Below, one piece after another: positions 13,071 through 25,313 of a DNA stretch of 64,000 bases. The stretch is from Capsicum annuum. Lineage: Eukaryota; Streptophyta; Magnoliopsida; Solanales; Solanaceae. Below the pieces are notes generated by a model, which was given only the letters and a program-made list of their open reading frames with translations, did no database searches and was not told the DNA's origin. The position numbers and the translations under genes were made by a program. Where the stretch lies: positions 104,667 to 168,666 of the forward strand of contig NW_025857900.1 of assembly GCF_002878395.1 (NCBI RefSeq), in the 5' to 3' direction. Within the stretch, counting starts at the first letter, position 1; every line of letters starts with the position of its first letter.

Positions 13071-15698
13071 AAATTCTGATCCGAGGTCATCTACTAGGAT
13101 TTTGGGGTGAGATCGAATCCTAAATAGAAAAAACTCTAAAACAAGAAAATGAGCCTAAAATCCAAACAAATTATCTTATAACCGAATCGATGACTTCGAC
13201 AAGTCATAGATGACCTATAACTACCATTGAAAGGCTTGAAATACTAGAAATAAACATAAATTGAGTAAATCACCTAGAGGGTCACTATAATATCCATTAC
13301 TAAAAGGACTTCCATCCATGAAAGTCAATGGATAAAAAGATCTTAAAATCTCAAAAGGATGAGACACTCGGATTGTATGCTCTGAGCATGAATCCCTAGA
13401 TAACCTCCAAGAAGTGACAACACTTGCAAGTGATTTTTCCATAGATATCCCTTTTTATGCCAACTTCTTTTCTTCACTTATCAAAAAACCAAAACTCAAC
13501 CTCAACCATTGACTATGCTCCAACTGAACCATGGAAGGATGTTGCATAAAATTCCAAATCATGACATACTGATACCATACCAGGTACCAGCACAATCGAG
13601 TGAAATCTCATCCAATCTAAAGTCAAACCAAGGCATAAACCATGCAACTAACTTAATGCTAATAAAACTTTGTTTTGCCATTCCAAACTTATTACCCACT
13701 CCAAACCAAGAAGAAAGTCACCAGTCCTATCCATGCAATTTGACCATACTAACCCCAAAGAACTAAAGCTGATCCATTAAGAATCCTTACAATCAAGTAT
13801 GATAATAAGCCCATAAGGTGCTAGCTGGGCACACAAATAGTGATAACTAAGGTCTACAATATATGCCAATGCTACAACTAGTCTCGATGAACATAAAAAT
13901 TGAAATCTAGGAGTCCTAAGGTCACTTATTCACCACAAAAATGTCTATACCAAGTTCTTCCACCAGTCAAGCAATAAGTCATATTGAATCCAACTCAAGC
14001 ATACTACTCTTGTTGAGTAGATCATCCGAAAATTCTAACAAAAACTAAAAACTGAGGTCAAAGAAGAAGGAACAAATCTGGTGTCCACGGGAAATTATCT
14101 AAACACCTATCAACCACAATCTATCTGAATTGAAAAAGACCGAAAAGTTAGAAATAAGGTAGGCTTAGCCAGCCTATAGAAAAAATTCCAATCCATAAAA
14201 ATTTGAAAATAAAGGCGGCAGCAAGCCCTACAACTCTAAGCTGAAATCTCAACACTAAGGCTGAACCACTCGATCTACACTACCCAAACCAAACCTGAAG
14301 ATGGGTAAGCATTCACACTCCAAATTTGTTATTCTAAGGTGTCAAATTCAAAGCTGAGCTAACGAGTCTGATCTAAGTCCAAATACCCCATCAACCTTAG
14401 CATCCAAATCAGCCATATCCTTACTATAACATGTTGGAAATAAAATCAAAATATAGTTAAAGCACTAACCACCATAAAGGATAAACCACCAACTGAAAAC
14501 ACAAGCAATCAACTCCGTATCTGCAGGAGGGTATAACAACTAAAACATACTCAAGAACTTACTAAGGCTCTAAAATGTACTCAGTAATAGCCAAAACTCT
14601 AGCGACTCAGAGAAATGCAACCCTAGCCAAAAACCAACCAATCTAATACTCTATCTCAGTAATAAATATCCAACTTACCAACTTAAGAAGTGGTCATAGA
14701 AAATATCACCTATCTCTAACTCTCATAAATCTACTAGACTAAGAAGCTCTTCACGGCACGAATAGAGTATCCAACTCATACCAATACCAAGAATAAGCCA
14801 TCACTAGGAGCTGAACCGGACAAACCTAAAAGATGAATCCAACACCTCTTGAAATCAATATCAAAACCACTGCTAAGTGATGAACTATCCATATTAGAAG
14901 AATGGACCCCAAACTAGTCATTCTCAAAAATGGGTTAAATAACCCAATCGTTGACTCTAAAACCATAATAGAACCATAGAAGGTCAACTTACCTACCAAT
15001 TTCACCTTTCGGTCCACGACTGGTCTAGAATACCCAATTTTAGAGAGAAAAAAATCAACCTCATCTCACTACAAGAAAGAAATTATCCAACTAACCTAGC
15101 CACCTAAGCCAACTAACAAAAACTGCGAGGAAGGGAAATTCTAACTTAATACTGCTTGTCTTGTCATCTACCAAGCGATGATCAATTAACATCAAACAAT
15201 GACAATAATAACAACATCAATAAAAGGAATAGGCGGTACCAAAATGAAATCAACAATAAGTACCACTATAAGCCCACAAAAAGCTAATATGCCAAGGTAA
15301 ATGGGACTCAAACCCAAATGGTACACTCTCAGGGAAATATCAACACTGACCAACTCTGTCCACTACTAAAATAAATAATCTATGGGGTTATTCATATAAT
15401 CATGAACTTTATATCAAGGTATACAATAATGAATAAAAACCTACCAAGGCACACAATCATCGATGGGTATAAGAACCCAAATATACATAAATAGAAAAGG
15501 TAAAAGCAGGGAATAAAAGAGAACCTATCACAGAAAAATCCAACATCTCATACCTATCGGGTATAAGAGAGAATGAATCTAAATGGGTCAAAATTTAGAC
15601 TAATCATCTAAATCACCATTGAAGTAACTCAGTGCACTGCCACTAAGAGAAGCTTCCATAATACTATGAGACTTGTCTGAATGAGTTGGAAGACTAAC
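13071..15698 (-). other. A internal region, 3' part, no domain recognised
   Basis: By position this should be the region just inside the A 3' LTR. The plus strand is A/C-rich, so the minus strand is G/T-rich. Short minus frames exist (13221-13442 and 14826-15017), but I find no RT, RNase H, integrase or chromodomain motif in them. It may be a non-coding spacer of a non-autonomous element, or sequence too decayed to recognise. Confidence 0.4.
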
Positions 15699-15703
15699 AT
15701 TAC
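15699..15703. repeat. Target-site duplication of B, left copy (attac)
   Basis: attac directly precedes the TGTAATACC edge of B and is repeated at 33585-33589 directly after its other edge. Five bp is the normal duplication for Ty3/gypsy elements. Confidence 0.85.
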
Positions 15704-16130
15704 TGTAATACCCCAAATCTGGTACACAAAATGCTATATGGTGCTTATGACCCTGAAGGACCACAAGCTAACCCATGACTAATTTCTAAACCTATATACT
15801 GCATAATATACTGTATAAATATGGAAACATGAACTAAAAGGCCATAAGGTTCAAAAATGAAGCATAGTTGATAAATCATAACACCTGGTAGGGTATGAAA
15901 TACCCAAAACAACTTAACTAACAGTCTAAACATAGTAGTCTGAAAATCCTCTAAAACATGAATTTTTGAAAAAGAAGTTGATGGGACATGTCCCCAACTA
16001 ACTCCAACTAATAAACTAATTAATAAGATAATAAAGAAATAATCATGTTCTCAAAGGAAGAGGACTCACTGCTAACTCTAACTGTTGATATATGATGTCT
16101 ACTGATGCTCTGGAGCTCGTGTCTCTAAAC

Positions 16131-16152
16131 CTATGGTATAAAAACACCATAG
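16131..16152 (-). other. Distal LTR hairpin ctatggt/accatag in B
   Basis: ctatggt (16131-16137) and accatag (16146-16152) are perfect inverted repeats around an 8-nt A-rich loop. The same stem occurs in C (20777-20808), D (51335-51355) and E (60514-60534). The 5' LTR copy of B has one mismatch. It lies toward the 3' end of the LTR, about 430 bp from the edge. Confidence 0.6.
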
Positions 16153-17235
16153 CAAGAATGTGTCAGTATGACTGAATTATTGGTATGCATGCAAGGTAGG
16201 ATAAATGCATGGGGGTTCATATACATAAACAATAATAATACAAGACTAACTATCATAAGCGTCAGAATACCTGCATGAGACATAATAACTGACATTGATA
16301 CCTTGATAACATGATTACTGAATCTGAATATTGATGACATGACATACTGATAACTGATATGACTGATAACATGAGTGACTGTATCTGACATTCTTGAATC
16401 TAATGAAACTATCTAAGTTCCATACTAAGCTGAGTTGACTATATCTAATAGTCCTAAAATCTGAAGAACTATCTTAGTTTTTTTTACTGATATTGATACT
16501 GAAAATATGGGAAGGGTCATCTAAACGACATGCCCTAATTAAGCGTATAATGCTGAATTGGGGTCCAATCTGTAACCCCAATTAGAATGGTGTCAATACT
16601 GCACCACTGGTAAGGAGAACATGAGAGCAACCCTCTACTAGTAGGTTACTCTAATGAGAATGGTGGGAACCCTCAACTGGCAGGTTAAGCCACCTCATCT
16701 ATCCTTAACTAGTAGGTATGATGTCTTAGCCTACGTTGTCTACGCAGTTCTGGAATGCAAGGATTGCTTCTAATAATCACACCCTCTACTAGCAGGTGAG
16801 TTCCCATCGTCGGGTTCACTCGGTGCTAATTTTTACTTTCATTTGAATAGACACTGGACATGATTTACTAAACTGAATATGGACTGAGTTACTGAATCCC
16901 GTTGACTGACGAAATAATACTAATATCTAACAACTGACTTAGTTCATGAGATCATTGAGATTTTCCTGATTCATAAGACTATTTGAAGTCTCAGGATCAT
17001 GGCTTGATTGAGAGTATCGTGAAAACTTGGCATGGCTCTAGGCACACAACTAATATTTTGGGTACAAGTACCCCCAAGACTCGATAGAAGGAAACTAACG
17101 AAGCATGACTGAATTGAATACATAATGATTACCATAATCCATAATTCATTTATTGAAGCATTTCATCAAATAGGTGATAGGCATAAACTTGTACGTACAT
17201 GGGGATTTCATGATATCACACTAGTTGGGCATTTT

Positions 17236-17242
17236 CCTTCAT
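17236..17242. repeat. Probable target duplication of the LINE (ccttcat / ccttctt)
   Basis: ccttcat before the LINE tail and ccttctt at 25008-25014 after its 5' end flank the insertion; the empty site in the other LTR reads cctttat. It is short and imperfect, so only a likely duplication. Confidence 0.5.
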
Positions 17243-17385
17243 ACAATAACAACAACAACAACAACAAACCCAGTAGATTCCCACATCGTAGGGTCTGGGG
17301 AGTGTAGAGTGTACGCAGACCATACCACTACCTTTAATGAAGTAGAGAGGCTATTTTCGATAGACCCCCGGCTCAAGACAAAGGA
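17243..17385 (-). repeat. LINE 3' tail shared with Solanaceae SINEs, with (TTG)n
   Basis: Plus strand shows caacaacaac repeats, then gggtctggggag, gtgtacgcagacc, gtagagaggct and gatagacccccggctcaa. From memory, this string is also the 3' half of the tobacco-type TS SINE family, which ends in TTG repeats. The tail is where an RTE reverse transcriptase is expected to start copying, so the likeness points to a LINE-SINE partnership. The match to TS is from recall, not a search. Confidence 0.7.
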
Positions 17386-17489
17386 TAGTATATAAATACA
17401 TCAAAAGAATGGAACACGAATAAAAACATAGATATTCCATCAACAAAAATATGCAACACTGCCAAATAAAAGACACCCAAGCCCTCCTA

Positions 17490-19100
17490 CCTACTGGCTA
17501 TGACTCATCCACCCACCTTAACCCTCTATCCTAATATTTTTCCTCCATACCTTTCTATCCAGGGTCATGTCCTTAATCAAATATAACTGCTCCATGTTAT
17601 GTCTAATCACTTCTCTCTAATATTTCTTAGATCTACCCCTACCCCTATTGAAACCATCTAAGGACAACCCCTCACACCTACAAGCCGGGGCATCTGCGCC
17701 CCTCTTCATCACATGGATAAACTATCTCAACCTCATTTCCCACATTTTATCCTCCACCAAAACCACTCTCACCTTCTCCCTAATAATTTCATTCCTAATC
17801 CTTTGATCCCTAATAAAACCACCCATCCAACACAACATCCTCATTAACACCACCTTTAAATTTTGGATATGAGAATTCTTAATGGGCTAATACTCAGCTC
17901 TATATAACATAGCCGGCCTGACTACAACTCTATAGAATTTTCCCTTCAGCTTGGGGGGCACCTTTTTATTGCATAAACTTCTCAAAGCGAGCCTCCACTT
18001 CATCCAACCTGCCCCAATATGGTGAGAGACATCCTCATATATCTCTTTATTCCCCTAAATCATCGAGCCAAGATACGTAAAACTATCCCCCTTACAAACC
18101 ATCTAGGAATACAACTTCACTACCACCTCATCCTCTTCCCTTGAGTCACTAAACTTGCACTCTAAGTACTCTGTCTTGGTCCTACTCAACCGGAAACCTT
18201 TAAACTTCAGGGATTGTCTCGAAACCTCCATCTTATCAGTAATACCTTGTCGGGACTCATCAATCAAAACTACATTATCCACAAAAATCATAAACCAAGG
18301 AACCTCGCTTTATATACTCCGCATCAACACATCTATCACCAAAGCAAATAAAAAAGAGCTAAGATTAATCCTAGTGTAACCATGTCAATACTGGGAAATG
18401 CTTGAAATTTCTTTCCACCATTCTCACCCTAGTCTTCGTCCACTCATACATGTCCTTAACCGCTCGAATGTACACTACAGGGACCCCTCTTACCTTTAAA
18501 CATCTCTAAAGAACCTCCCTAGGGACCTTGTCATACGTCTTTTCCAAGTCAATAAACACCATATATAGCTCTCTCTTCCTCTCTTTATACTGCTCTACCA
18601 GTCTCCGCACTAGGTGAATTGCCTCACTCATGAAGTGACCAGGTATAAACCCAAATCGATTCTTAGAAATAAAAACAATCTTCCTCATCCTCCGCTCTAC
18701 TACCCTTTCCCAAATCTTTATCGTGTGACTCAACAACTTAATACCTCGGTAGTTGTTACAACTCTGAATGTCACCCTTGTTCTTATATAAAGGAATCATC
18801 ATGCTCCATCTCCATGCCTCGGGTATCTTTACGGACTTGAAAATGTTATTGAATAAGTTGCTCAGCGACCTTAACCCTGCCCTGCCAAAAAACTTCCAAA
18901 AATTCACTGGGATCTAATTGGGCCCCATCGCCCTGCCCTTTTGCATCTTGCGGATAGCCTCTCTTACCTCCTCAACCATAAAATGCCAATAATAGCTAAA
19001 ATTACGATGCTCTCCAAAGTGCTCCAACTCCCCTAACATAACACCTCTATCTCCCTCCTCATTCAAGAGCCTATGAAAATAAGACTACTATCTTTCGTTA
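17490..19100 (-). pseudogene. LINE reverse transcriptase and C-terminal domain, broken
   Basis: The RT copies LINE RNA at the nicked target. The longest open stretch (18506-18907) carries NYRGIKLLSHTIKIWERVVE, then FGFIPGHFMSEAIHLVRRLVEQY and VFIDLEKTYDKVPREVL, the ordered RT blocks of plant RTE elements. The catalytic FADD motif lies near 18280 but reads FVDN, losing a catalytic aspartate. Downstream frames (18291 to about 17490) match the usual C-terminal extension, including WxGxxxRDQRIRNEIIREKV. Stops split it into at least four pieces. Confidence 0.88.
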
Positions 19101-19539
19101 ATGAGGATGTCATCCACCAGTACTCTACCATCCTCCCCCTTAATGCACTTCACTTGGTCCAGATCCCTGCCCTTCTACTCCCTAGCCTTGGCCAGCCTAA
19201 AAAACCTTTTCTCCCCGCTTTTCTATTTTAACCCCTCATACAAACTCTCAAAGGTTGTTGTCTTAGTAGCAGTAACTGCTAACTTAGCCTCCTTTTTAGC
19301 TAACTTGTACTTCTCCCTGCTTACCCGCTTCTTCTCATCATCCTTACTCTCAACTGGCTTAGCATAAACCGCCTCTTCATCTCCACCTTCTTCTTAACAT
19401 ATTTATTCCACCACCAATCCCTTTAATACCTGCTAGACCAGCCCATCGAGACACCCAATACCTCTCTAGCAGACTCTTTGATATAACCTGTAGCCTCATC
19501 CGACATTTTATCCACATCCCCACTACACTCCTAAACCCC

Positions 19540-20396
19540 TATCCCCTCCAACTTTGCCTCTTCTTCAAAGCACTAATCGGAGTCAAGGCACCCCACCTAA
19601 CTCTAGGCCGACCCTTACTACCCCGCTTTGTCTTGCCCTTCTTGATAACTAAGTCCATCACCTGGAGTCTATGCTAGGTCGCCAGATTCTCACTCGGGAT
19701 AACCTTACATTCCTTACACAAAGTTCTATACCCCTTCCTAAGCAGTAAAAAGTCAATCTGGATCCTGGCTAAACTACTACAGAAAGTAACCAGATGCTCT
19801 TTTTTCTTCGGAAAGCTCGAATCCACTACCACCAACCCAAAGGCCCTCGTAAAATCCAAAAGAGTAGCTACCTCATTATTTCTAACCCCGAACCCAAAGC
19901 CTCCATGCACTTCATCATACCCTAATGGCAATGACACAATGTACCCATTAAAATCCCCTCATATGAAAATCTTCTCCGAACTAAACACAACTCTAACCAC
20001 CTCATCCAAAACCTCCTAGAAATACTTCTTCTCCTCCTTGCTCAGGCCCATCTATGGCAAAGTAAACCCCCCAATGACCAACTTGATAGTCATCACCCTA
20101 TCATTAACCTTTTTAAACTCCACTACCTTCTCCCTAAGCTCCTCATACACTAAGATACCTAGGCCATTCCTATGCCTCTCACTACCTGAGTACCAAACTT
20201 GTATCCATCCGCATCCCGAGCCTTTGAACCTACCCACTTGGTCTCCTGAACATACGCAATATTAATTCTTCTTTTCCTAAGAATCTTAACCAGTTCTATC
20301 GACTTCCCTTGTAGGGTCCCTATGTTCCATGATCCTACCCCTAACCTATTAACATTCTTATCCCCTCCCTTAATACCTTGCACTCCACAACTCAGA
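19540..20396 (-). pseudogene. LINE endonuclease domain, broken
   Basis: An apurinic-like endonuclease that nicks target DNA. Visible blocks in order: SWNIGTLQGKSIELVKILRK and YVQETKWVGSKARDADGYKF (20370-20200), SERHRNGLGILVYEELR (near 20180), GDFNG near 19950, then CSSLARIQIDFLLLRKGYRT (near 19780) and an ENLATQHRLQVMDLVIKK stretch near 19650. Catalytic Glu in QETKW and Asp in GDFNG remain. An open frame that starts at 20458 inside LTR C is a chimera; the real reading frame is cut at 20396 by C. Stops and shifts elsewhere. Confidence 0.88.
20392..20396. repeat. Target-site duplication of solo LTR C (tcaga)
   Basis: tcaga directly before the LTR and again at 24420-24424 directly after it. A perfect 5-bp duplication around a single LTR shows insertion and later LTR-LTR recombination. 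Confidence 0.88.
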
Positions 20397-20776
20397 TATA
20401 ATGCCCCAATTCCTGAGAATCGAAACACCACATGGTGCTTATGATTCCGAAGGACCACAAGCTAACCCTTTTTCTGATATCTGTACCTGTTCACTGCATA
20501 ATATAATAAAATACATAAGAAAACTGGCTAACACTTGCCATAAGGTTCAAACATCTAGAAATATACAATACCTTAAACCACACAATAATATATTTGTTTG
20601 AGAAGCCTCTACACTGCCTGAACTATGGAGTTAAAGGGTCAATTCCCTCAACTAGCTTCGTCTACTAAAATCAAATACAGTAATAACAACATCCTCAGAT
20701 GATGAGGACTCACTCCTGTACCCACTACTGCTATACAAATGACTTCTAAGATTCTCTAAGTTTCACTCCTCTGAAC

Positions 20777-20808
20777 CTATGGTACCTCAAAATAAAAGAA
20801 CACCATAG
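20777..20808 (-). other. Distal LTR hairpin in C
   Basis: ctatggt and accatag arms as in B, D and E, here around an 18-nt loop. Same position relative to the conserved cacgaatgc word that follows. Confidence 0.5.
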
Positions 20809-23415
20809 CACGAATGCATCAGTACTAAGATGTACTGAGTATGCAAGCAGGGAATGATAAATGCAAGGGCTTATGCATGAACATTTAATCAATAGAATAA
20901 TCATGAGAATAACGAATGAGTACACATATATGAATGAACAATTCCCAACCACTATAACAATTATAACGACTCCAAATACCACAACTCAGATACCACTTTA
21001 CTGTCCTCGGAACTCACTACTATATTGGGGTACTGCATTACTGAATCATAGGATACCAACATTGATCAATCGAATACACTCACACCCCTAACTTCTGAAG
21101 ATTTATACCGACACAGAAACTATTGGAATTAGTTACATAACTCACCATGACTCCTCATAAGCAACTGAATATGTCGGGGTGCACGCAATAATTTGAATAA
21201 TATATTTGATTTCGTAAAACATACATATGGAAAATGAAGACTCACATTACTTAAATTTCATTATCCATACTTCTCATAATATTATAGAGAGGAAAACATA
21301 AGTAAAATCCCATAAATCATCATAAAATCATCAATATTCATCATAAATTCTCATGACTCATCATAGACAACCAAACTTATCAACTCAAGACACGAAGAGA
21401 CTCGATAGTTCAAGAAACATACTTTTATGGATAGGGGAGTTTCCTATAATCAACAACCCCATGTGAGCTGCGTGGAATACCAATGTTTGCCCTCCTAAGG
21501 AGAGCATTCCCATTGGCGGGAGTGTTGTACTCTTGCCAGGGAGTACAACCTTAAAGCTTTCATAATCACAACTCAGCTCTCTAGCCAATAATATCATCAT
21601 CAACAACTCTACGGTGGCACATAGGTTTGGGAAAATACCAAATTTCCCTCTCGGTGCTAATTAATACTCCCTGACTAGCCCAGAACGCGTTAGAAAATCC
21701 ACCACAATATCACAAGGGTCTATCATAAAGACCAAATCAAATCTCTTTGGAAATCTACCACAACATCGCAACGGTCTATCATAAAGACCAAATCAAATCT
21801 CTTTCTCATTTATCAAATCATATCAATTTGTGGATTCCTAACTCAACATATTTTAGCTCAAACATTTTAAATTTTCCTCAACATCAACATGGTATCAATA
21901 ACACACATTTCATCTCTGTGAGCTAAAAATCAATATAAATCATCCCGACTCTGCGGATGCAAATCAATATTCTCAAATGATAATTCTTTCATTCCAATAT
22001 TCAAATCATAACAATAGCTTTTGAAAAGCATTTAAGATCTTCAAATCATAGTAAGATTTTGTAAGTTGTACTGTAACTCAAATCATGGCTCTTATATCAA
22101 GAATCCTCAAAAAAATAATTTCATAGTAGTGGTATGTAATTTATGGCATAAAATCTCAATTCTAGAAAACAAGATAATAACGTTATTATGTATACCAATA
22201 TTGGACGATTCAAAGTTTCATAAATCATATCTTGAAAACACTTGAAATATCAACTCATGGTAGAAATATGAAATTCACCATATCAAATCATAACTTGGCA
22301 ATAATAAAGTAATCATGTACATCAAAGCTTAAACAATTTATATTTTTCATAACCTCATAATTCGTCATTAAAACATCTTGGGTATTTACCCACTTTACAA
22401 AATCATGAAATTCCAATGATAAAATCAATTCTTTGGGCACAAAAATGAAAAGATATTCTTGTTCAAAACCCAACATACTAAGTTCTCACGGAATTCATGT
22501 TAAGTTCTCAAATCATCGAAAATTCATCGATCATAGCACGACTAAGATTATTGCGGAACTAACTCAGCTCTAGATCAGCAGACTATTTCAGGCATACGTA
22601 CCCCCAACAATCAATAACATAAGTAATACATAGTATACAACAATGCATACTTACATGCCCACAGGCCATCATGCACCATGCATTCATTAAAACCTCACAC
22701 CAATTATTTGAAGATCATATTTATATATAAGTATTGGGATCTCATGCCATTACATCGTAGATCATTCAAAAAGGATGCATATGGTTAAGGAAGAATACAA
22801 CATAACATAGTTCATCCAATCGGGATACACACAAATAACATACATTCAACACATCATGGTTCACTTCTCAAGGTTCTTTCCTTTAAGATCTTGATATATG
22901 CAATTCGACCCATAATTAGACATTTCACACTTTGTGTGGCCTAATGGCCTTACCATTTCCCTCAAGCATCATAGTAAACATGTAGCATGCAAGTATGGTA
23001 TGAACTCATCACTTTGATCACAAGGGGTCATACAATCTATTCTTCTTCAACTAGGCATTTCTACAATTACCTTGCATGCACCATTTAGGCATAGGTCAGT
23101 ATGAACAACTACATGTGCTACAACACCATCATTCATCTTAATTCCACCAACTAAATTCCTCGTCCGCACTTACAACCATATCATAAGCCTTCCACACAAC
23201 ATCCCCAATTTTAGACAATAACATGAAGTTCATGTTGAACGTATACATAGAAAGTAGTCTAGTCATTTAGAACTTATTATATCCTAAGAACGTAAATTTA
23301 TAGCCTCTTAGACAATTCCACAAATACCTTACATACACTTTTAGGCATTGGTGAATTCATCAAATTCTCATGTTTTCTGCCACCCTATATATCTCATCCA
23401 ACACACATAATCATC

Positions 23416-23420
<5 letters not shown>

Positions 23421-23467
<47 letters not shown>

Positions 23468-23512
23468 ACATACATAATCCTCATATATATCTCAACCATC
23501 AAATATAAATCA

Positions 23513-23562
<50 letters not shown>

Positions 23563-23642
23563 ACACATCATCAAAGTCTAGAAAATATATATATATATAT
23601 ATATATGTATATAAATATATGTATATATATATATATATATAT
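23421..23642. repeat. Three (TA)n/(CA)n microsatellites
   Basis: Nearly pure TA at 23421-23462, CA then TA at 23513-23560, and interrupted TA at 23585-23642. They give repetitive spurious frames with long isoleucine-tyrosine runs on the minus strand. They lie in the transcribed leader of solo LTR C, next to its hairpin. Confidence 0.95.
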
Positions 23643-23677
23643 ACATAACTTAAACTTTCAAAAAGGGATTCGTGAAC

Positions 23678-23702
23678 TCTATGGACGAAAGGAGTCCATA
23701 GA
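23678..23702 (-). other. Leader hairpin in C
   Basis: tctatggac (23678-23686) and gtccataga (23694-23702) form a perfect 9-bp stem with a 7-nt loop. On the transcribed minus strand the loop is tcctttc. Compared with B (ttcatggac/gtccatgaa), positions 2 and 3 differ and both are compensated on the opposite arm. Confidence 0.75.
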
Positions 23703-23807
23703 TAAACACTTGCAAACCTTAGATTTCGTGGCCGGAAGAGATTGACGGAAGGAATTCTTGAATCAAAGCCTCCAATTGATTTCCCCCAATTCAAAACCCT
23801 AACCCTA

Positions 23808-23811
<4 letters not shown>

Positions 23812-23848
<37 letters not shown>
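23812..23848. repeat. (TA)n microsatellite
   Basis: Fourth TA run in solo LTR C, just after aaccctaaccctaac. Confidence 0.95.
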
Positions 23849-23857
<9 letters not shown>

Positions 23858-23899
23858 ATAAAAGAGAGGAAAATAATACAAGTTTTCAGCTGAATGGGG

Positions 23900-23907
23900 T
23901 ATTTATA
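23900..23907 (-). promoter_or_regulatory. TATA box of solo LTR C
   Basis: Minus-strand TATAAATA followed by CCCC, in the same position relative to the leader hairpin (about 200 nt) as in the other families. Prediction only. Confidence 0.5.
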
Positions 23908-24424
23908 GAGGTTTAAAAGAGTGGTGAAAGAACAAAATGCCCCTAAGAAACAAATAAAACTCGAATTTGTCCTTCAGTGATCTATCCGATAGGCTGAAGT
24001 AAATTGGCCATAACTTTTTTCTCCGATGTCCAAATTGGATGAAACCAATTTTATTGGAAAGAAGACTCTCAGGGATTTCCATTGATACATAGCATCTCAC
24101 AAAGTTCATTATGTATAAGGAGTTATGATCGTTTGAAGTTGACCAAAAAAATTGCCTGGCTGCAGTATTTTTTTCTGCACATTTTACTGTTCACAGTTCG
24201 ATCGGAATGGTGGTAGTTTGATCGGAATGGTCGTAACTCGTCGCTCGAGTGTCTATTTTGGGTGATCCACATATCGTTGGAAATCTTATTCGATGCTCTA
24301 CGAAATGGTGGGTCGAAATTTAAGAAATGACATACAGAAAAATTATAAATCATTCTCAAAGATAGGATCCAATACGTTTACGCACAAAATTTTGATGAAA
24401 AATTTTCCAAGGTATTACATCAGA

Positions 24425-25007
24425 CCTAACCTAACATTAGCTCCTGACCCCAACCCCATTCCCTAGGACACGACCCTATTCCACCATGAGTCACCCAAGC
24501 CACTACTCACAAAAACCACAGCGAAGGCAAAAAGTAGCTCTAACTATAAAAGACACACTCACAACACAAAATGCACATAAATAGTCAAGACCAATAGATG
24601 CAATAAACAAAAGAACCAGCTCGCAACAAAACTACTCAACAAAGAACCACAAGCACCGATGGTAAAAAAAATAGCACAATCAATAACAGGCACACCCAAA
24701 ACACAGAAAACCACCAAAATTCACAGAATAATTGATACTAGGAACCAAATAAATAGACAGATTAATCCACACAAAATCTAGGCATGGAAAGATTCCAAAA
24801 ATATCGTGGTAAAAATAATGTTCAAGGTTAGAATTCACCAGGCTACGTAGAAGTGGTTCACCAGATTTTCGTCATTTGGCATGGTCACCCAAAGAATTAT
24901 TGGAACAGATCTGTTCTAAGTTCTGGGATAGTCTCCATCACCACCATCAACCGTCAAGATGGTTCTCCTAATCTCGTCGGAGAAGGAAACATTGAAGGCC
25001 CCCGCCG
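24425..25007 (-). other. LINE 5' region
   Basis: On the minus strand this begins with a GGCGGCGGGGG run, carries T-rich leader sequence, and ends at GGGGTCAGGAGC..GTTAGG, joining the endonuclease frame across the solo LTR. Such GGC-rich starts are common at the 5' end of plant RTE LINEs (recalled). No open frame of useful length. Confidence 0.65.
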
Positions 25008-25288
25008 CCTTCTTCTAGGCATTTAATCAGACACATTGTATGAATAGTAGATGTAAGGAACATTATACAACAATTAAATATCATGATTCAATTCTAATTT
25101 CCATCATTCAAGGGTTTCGTCATAGGTTTGCATAAATCTATATCTATACTAATCAAACCCACATGAAATTTATCACCAAATATAAATAAAAATTCAATTA
25201 GCCATTATCAACATGAACACTAACAACCCAACATGAAATTCATAAAGAAAATTCACAAACTTGAATTTAGGAAAAAAGGTTCTTGGGC

Positions 25289-25313
25289 TTCATGGACGAA
25301 TAGAGTCCATGAA
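25289..25313 (-). other. Leader hairpin in B (3' LTR copy)
   Basis: ttcatggac (25289-25297) and gtccatgaa (25305-25313), a perfect 9-bp stem around a 7-nt loop (tctattc on the transcribed strand). It follows aggtatgcatagtgttca on the minus strand. The 5' LTR copy near 32845-32870 has decayed arms with three mismatches. Confidence 0.75.

Larger units (their letters stand above)
20397..24419 (-). repeat. C: solo LTR, 4.0 kb, of a B-related family
   Basis: Edges read tataatgcccc and ggtattaca on the plus strand, matching B (tgtaatacccc / ggtattaca) except that the terminal TG has become TA. The body follows B with large differences: the distal hairpin (20777-20808), a leader hairpin (23678-23702), its own word cluster (gatcggaatggt, about 24195-24230) and TATA at 23900-23907. 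It is longer than B through microsatellite growth and other sequence. No internal genes remain. Confidence 0.88.
17243..25007 (-). mobile_element. RTE-type LINE, nearly full length, interrupted by a solo LTR
   Basis: Non-LTR retrotransposon on the minus strand: GGCGGCGGGGG start near 25007, a 5' region (24425-25007), endonuclease, RT and a C-terminal domain (20396 down to about 17490), then a 3' tail ending in TTG repeats at 17243-17265. The solo LTR C occupies 20397-24419. Without C it is about 3.7 kb, as expected for a plant RTE element. It inserted in the B 3' LTR. Confidence 0.9.

Noticed and set aside
20159..20458. Minus-strand frame of 99 codons with a Met start
   Set aside because: Its start lies in solo LTR C; only the part below 20397 is the LINE endonuclease. 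It is a chimera of two repeats, not a gene.
23795..23809. accctaaccctaact, telomere-like
   Set aside because: Only two partial units, and plant telomeres are usually CCCTAAA; it lies in a solo LTR. Chance.
23368..23881. Two minus-strand frames with long Ile-Tyr runs
   Set aside because: They are translations of TA microsatellites.
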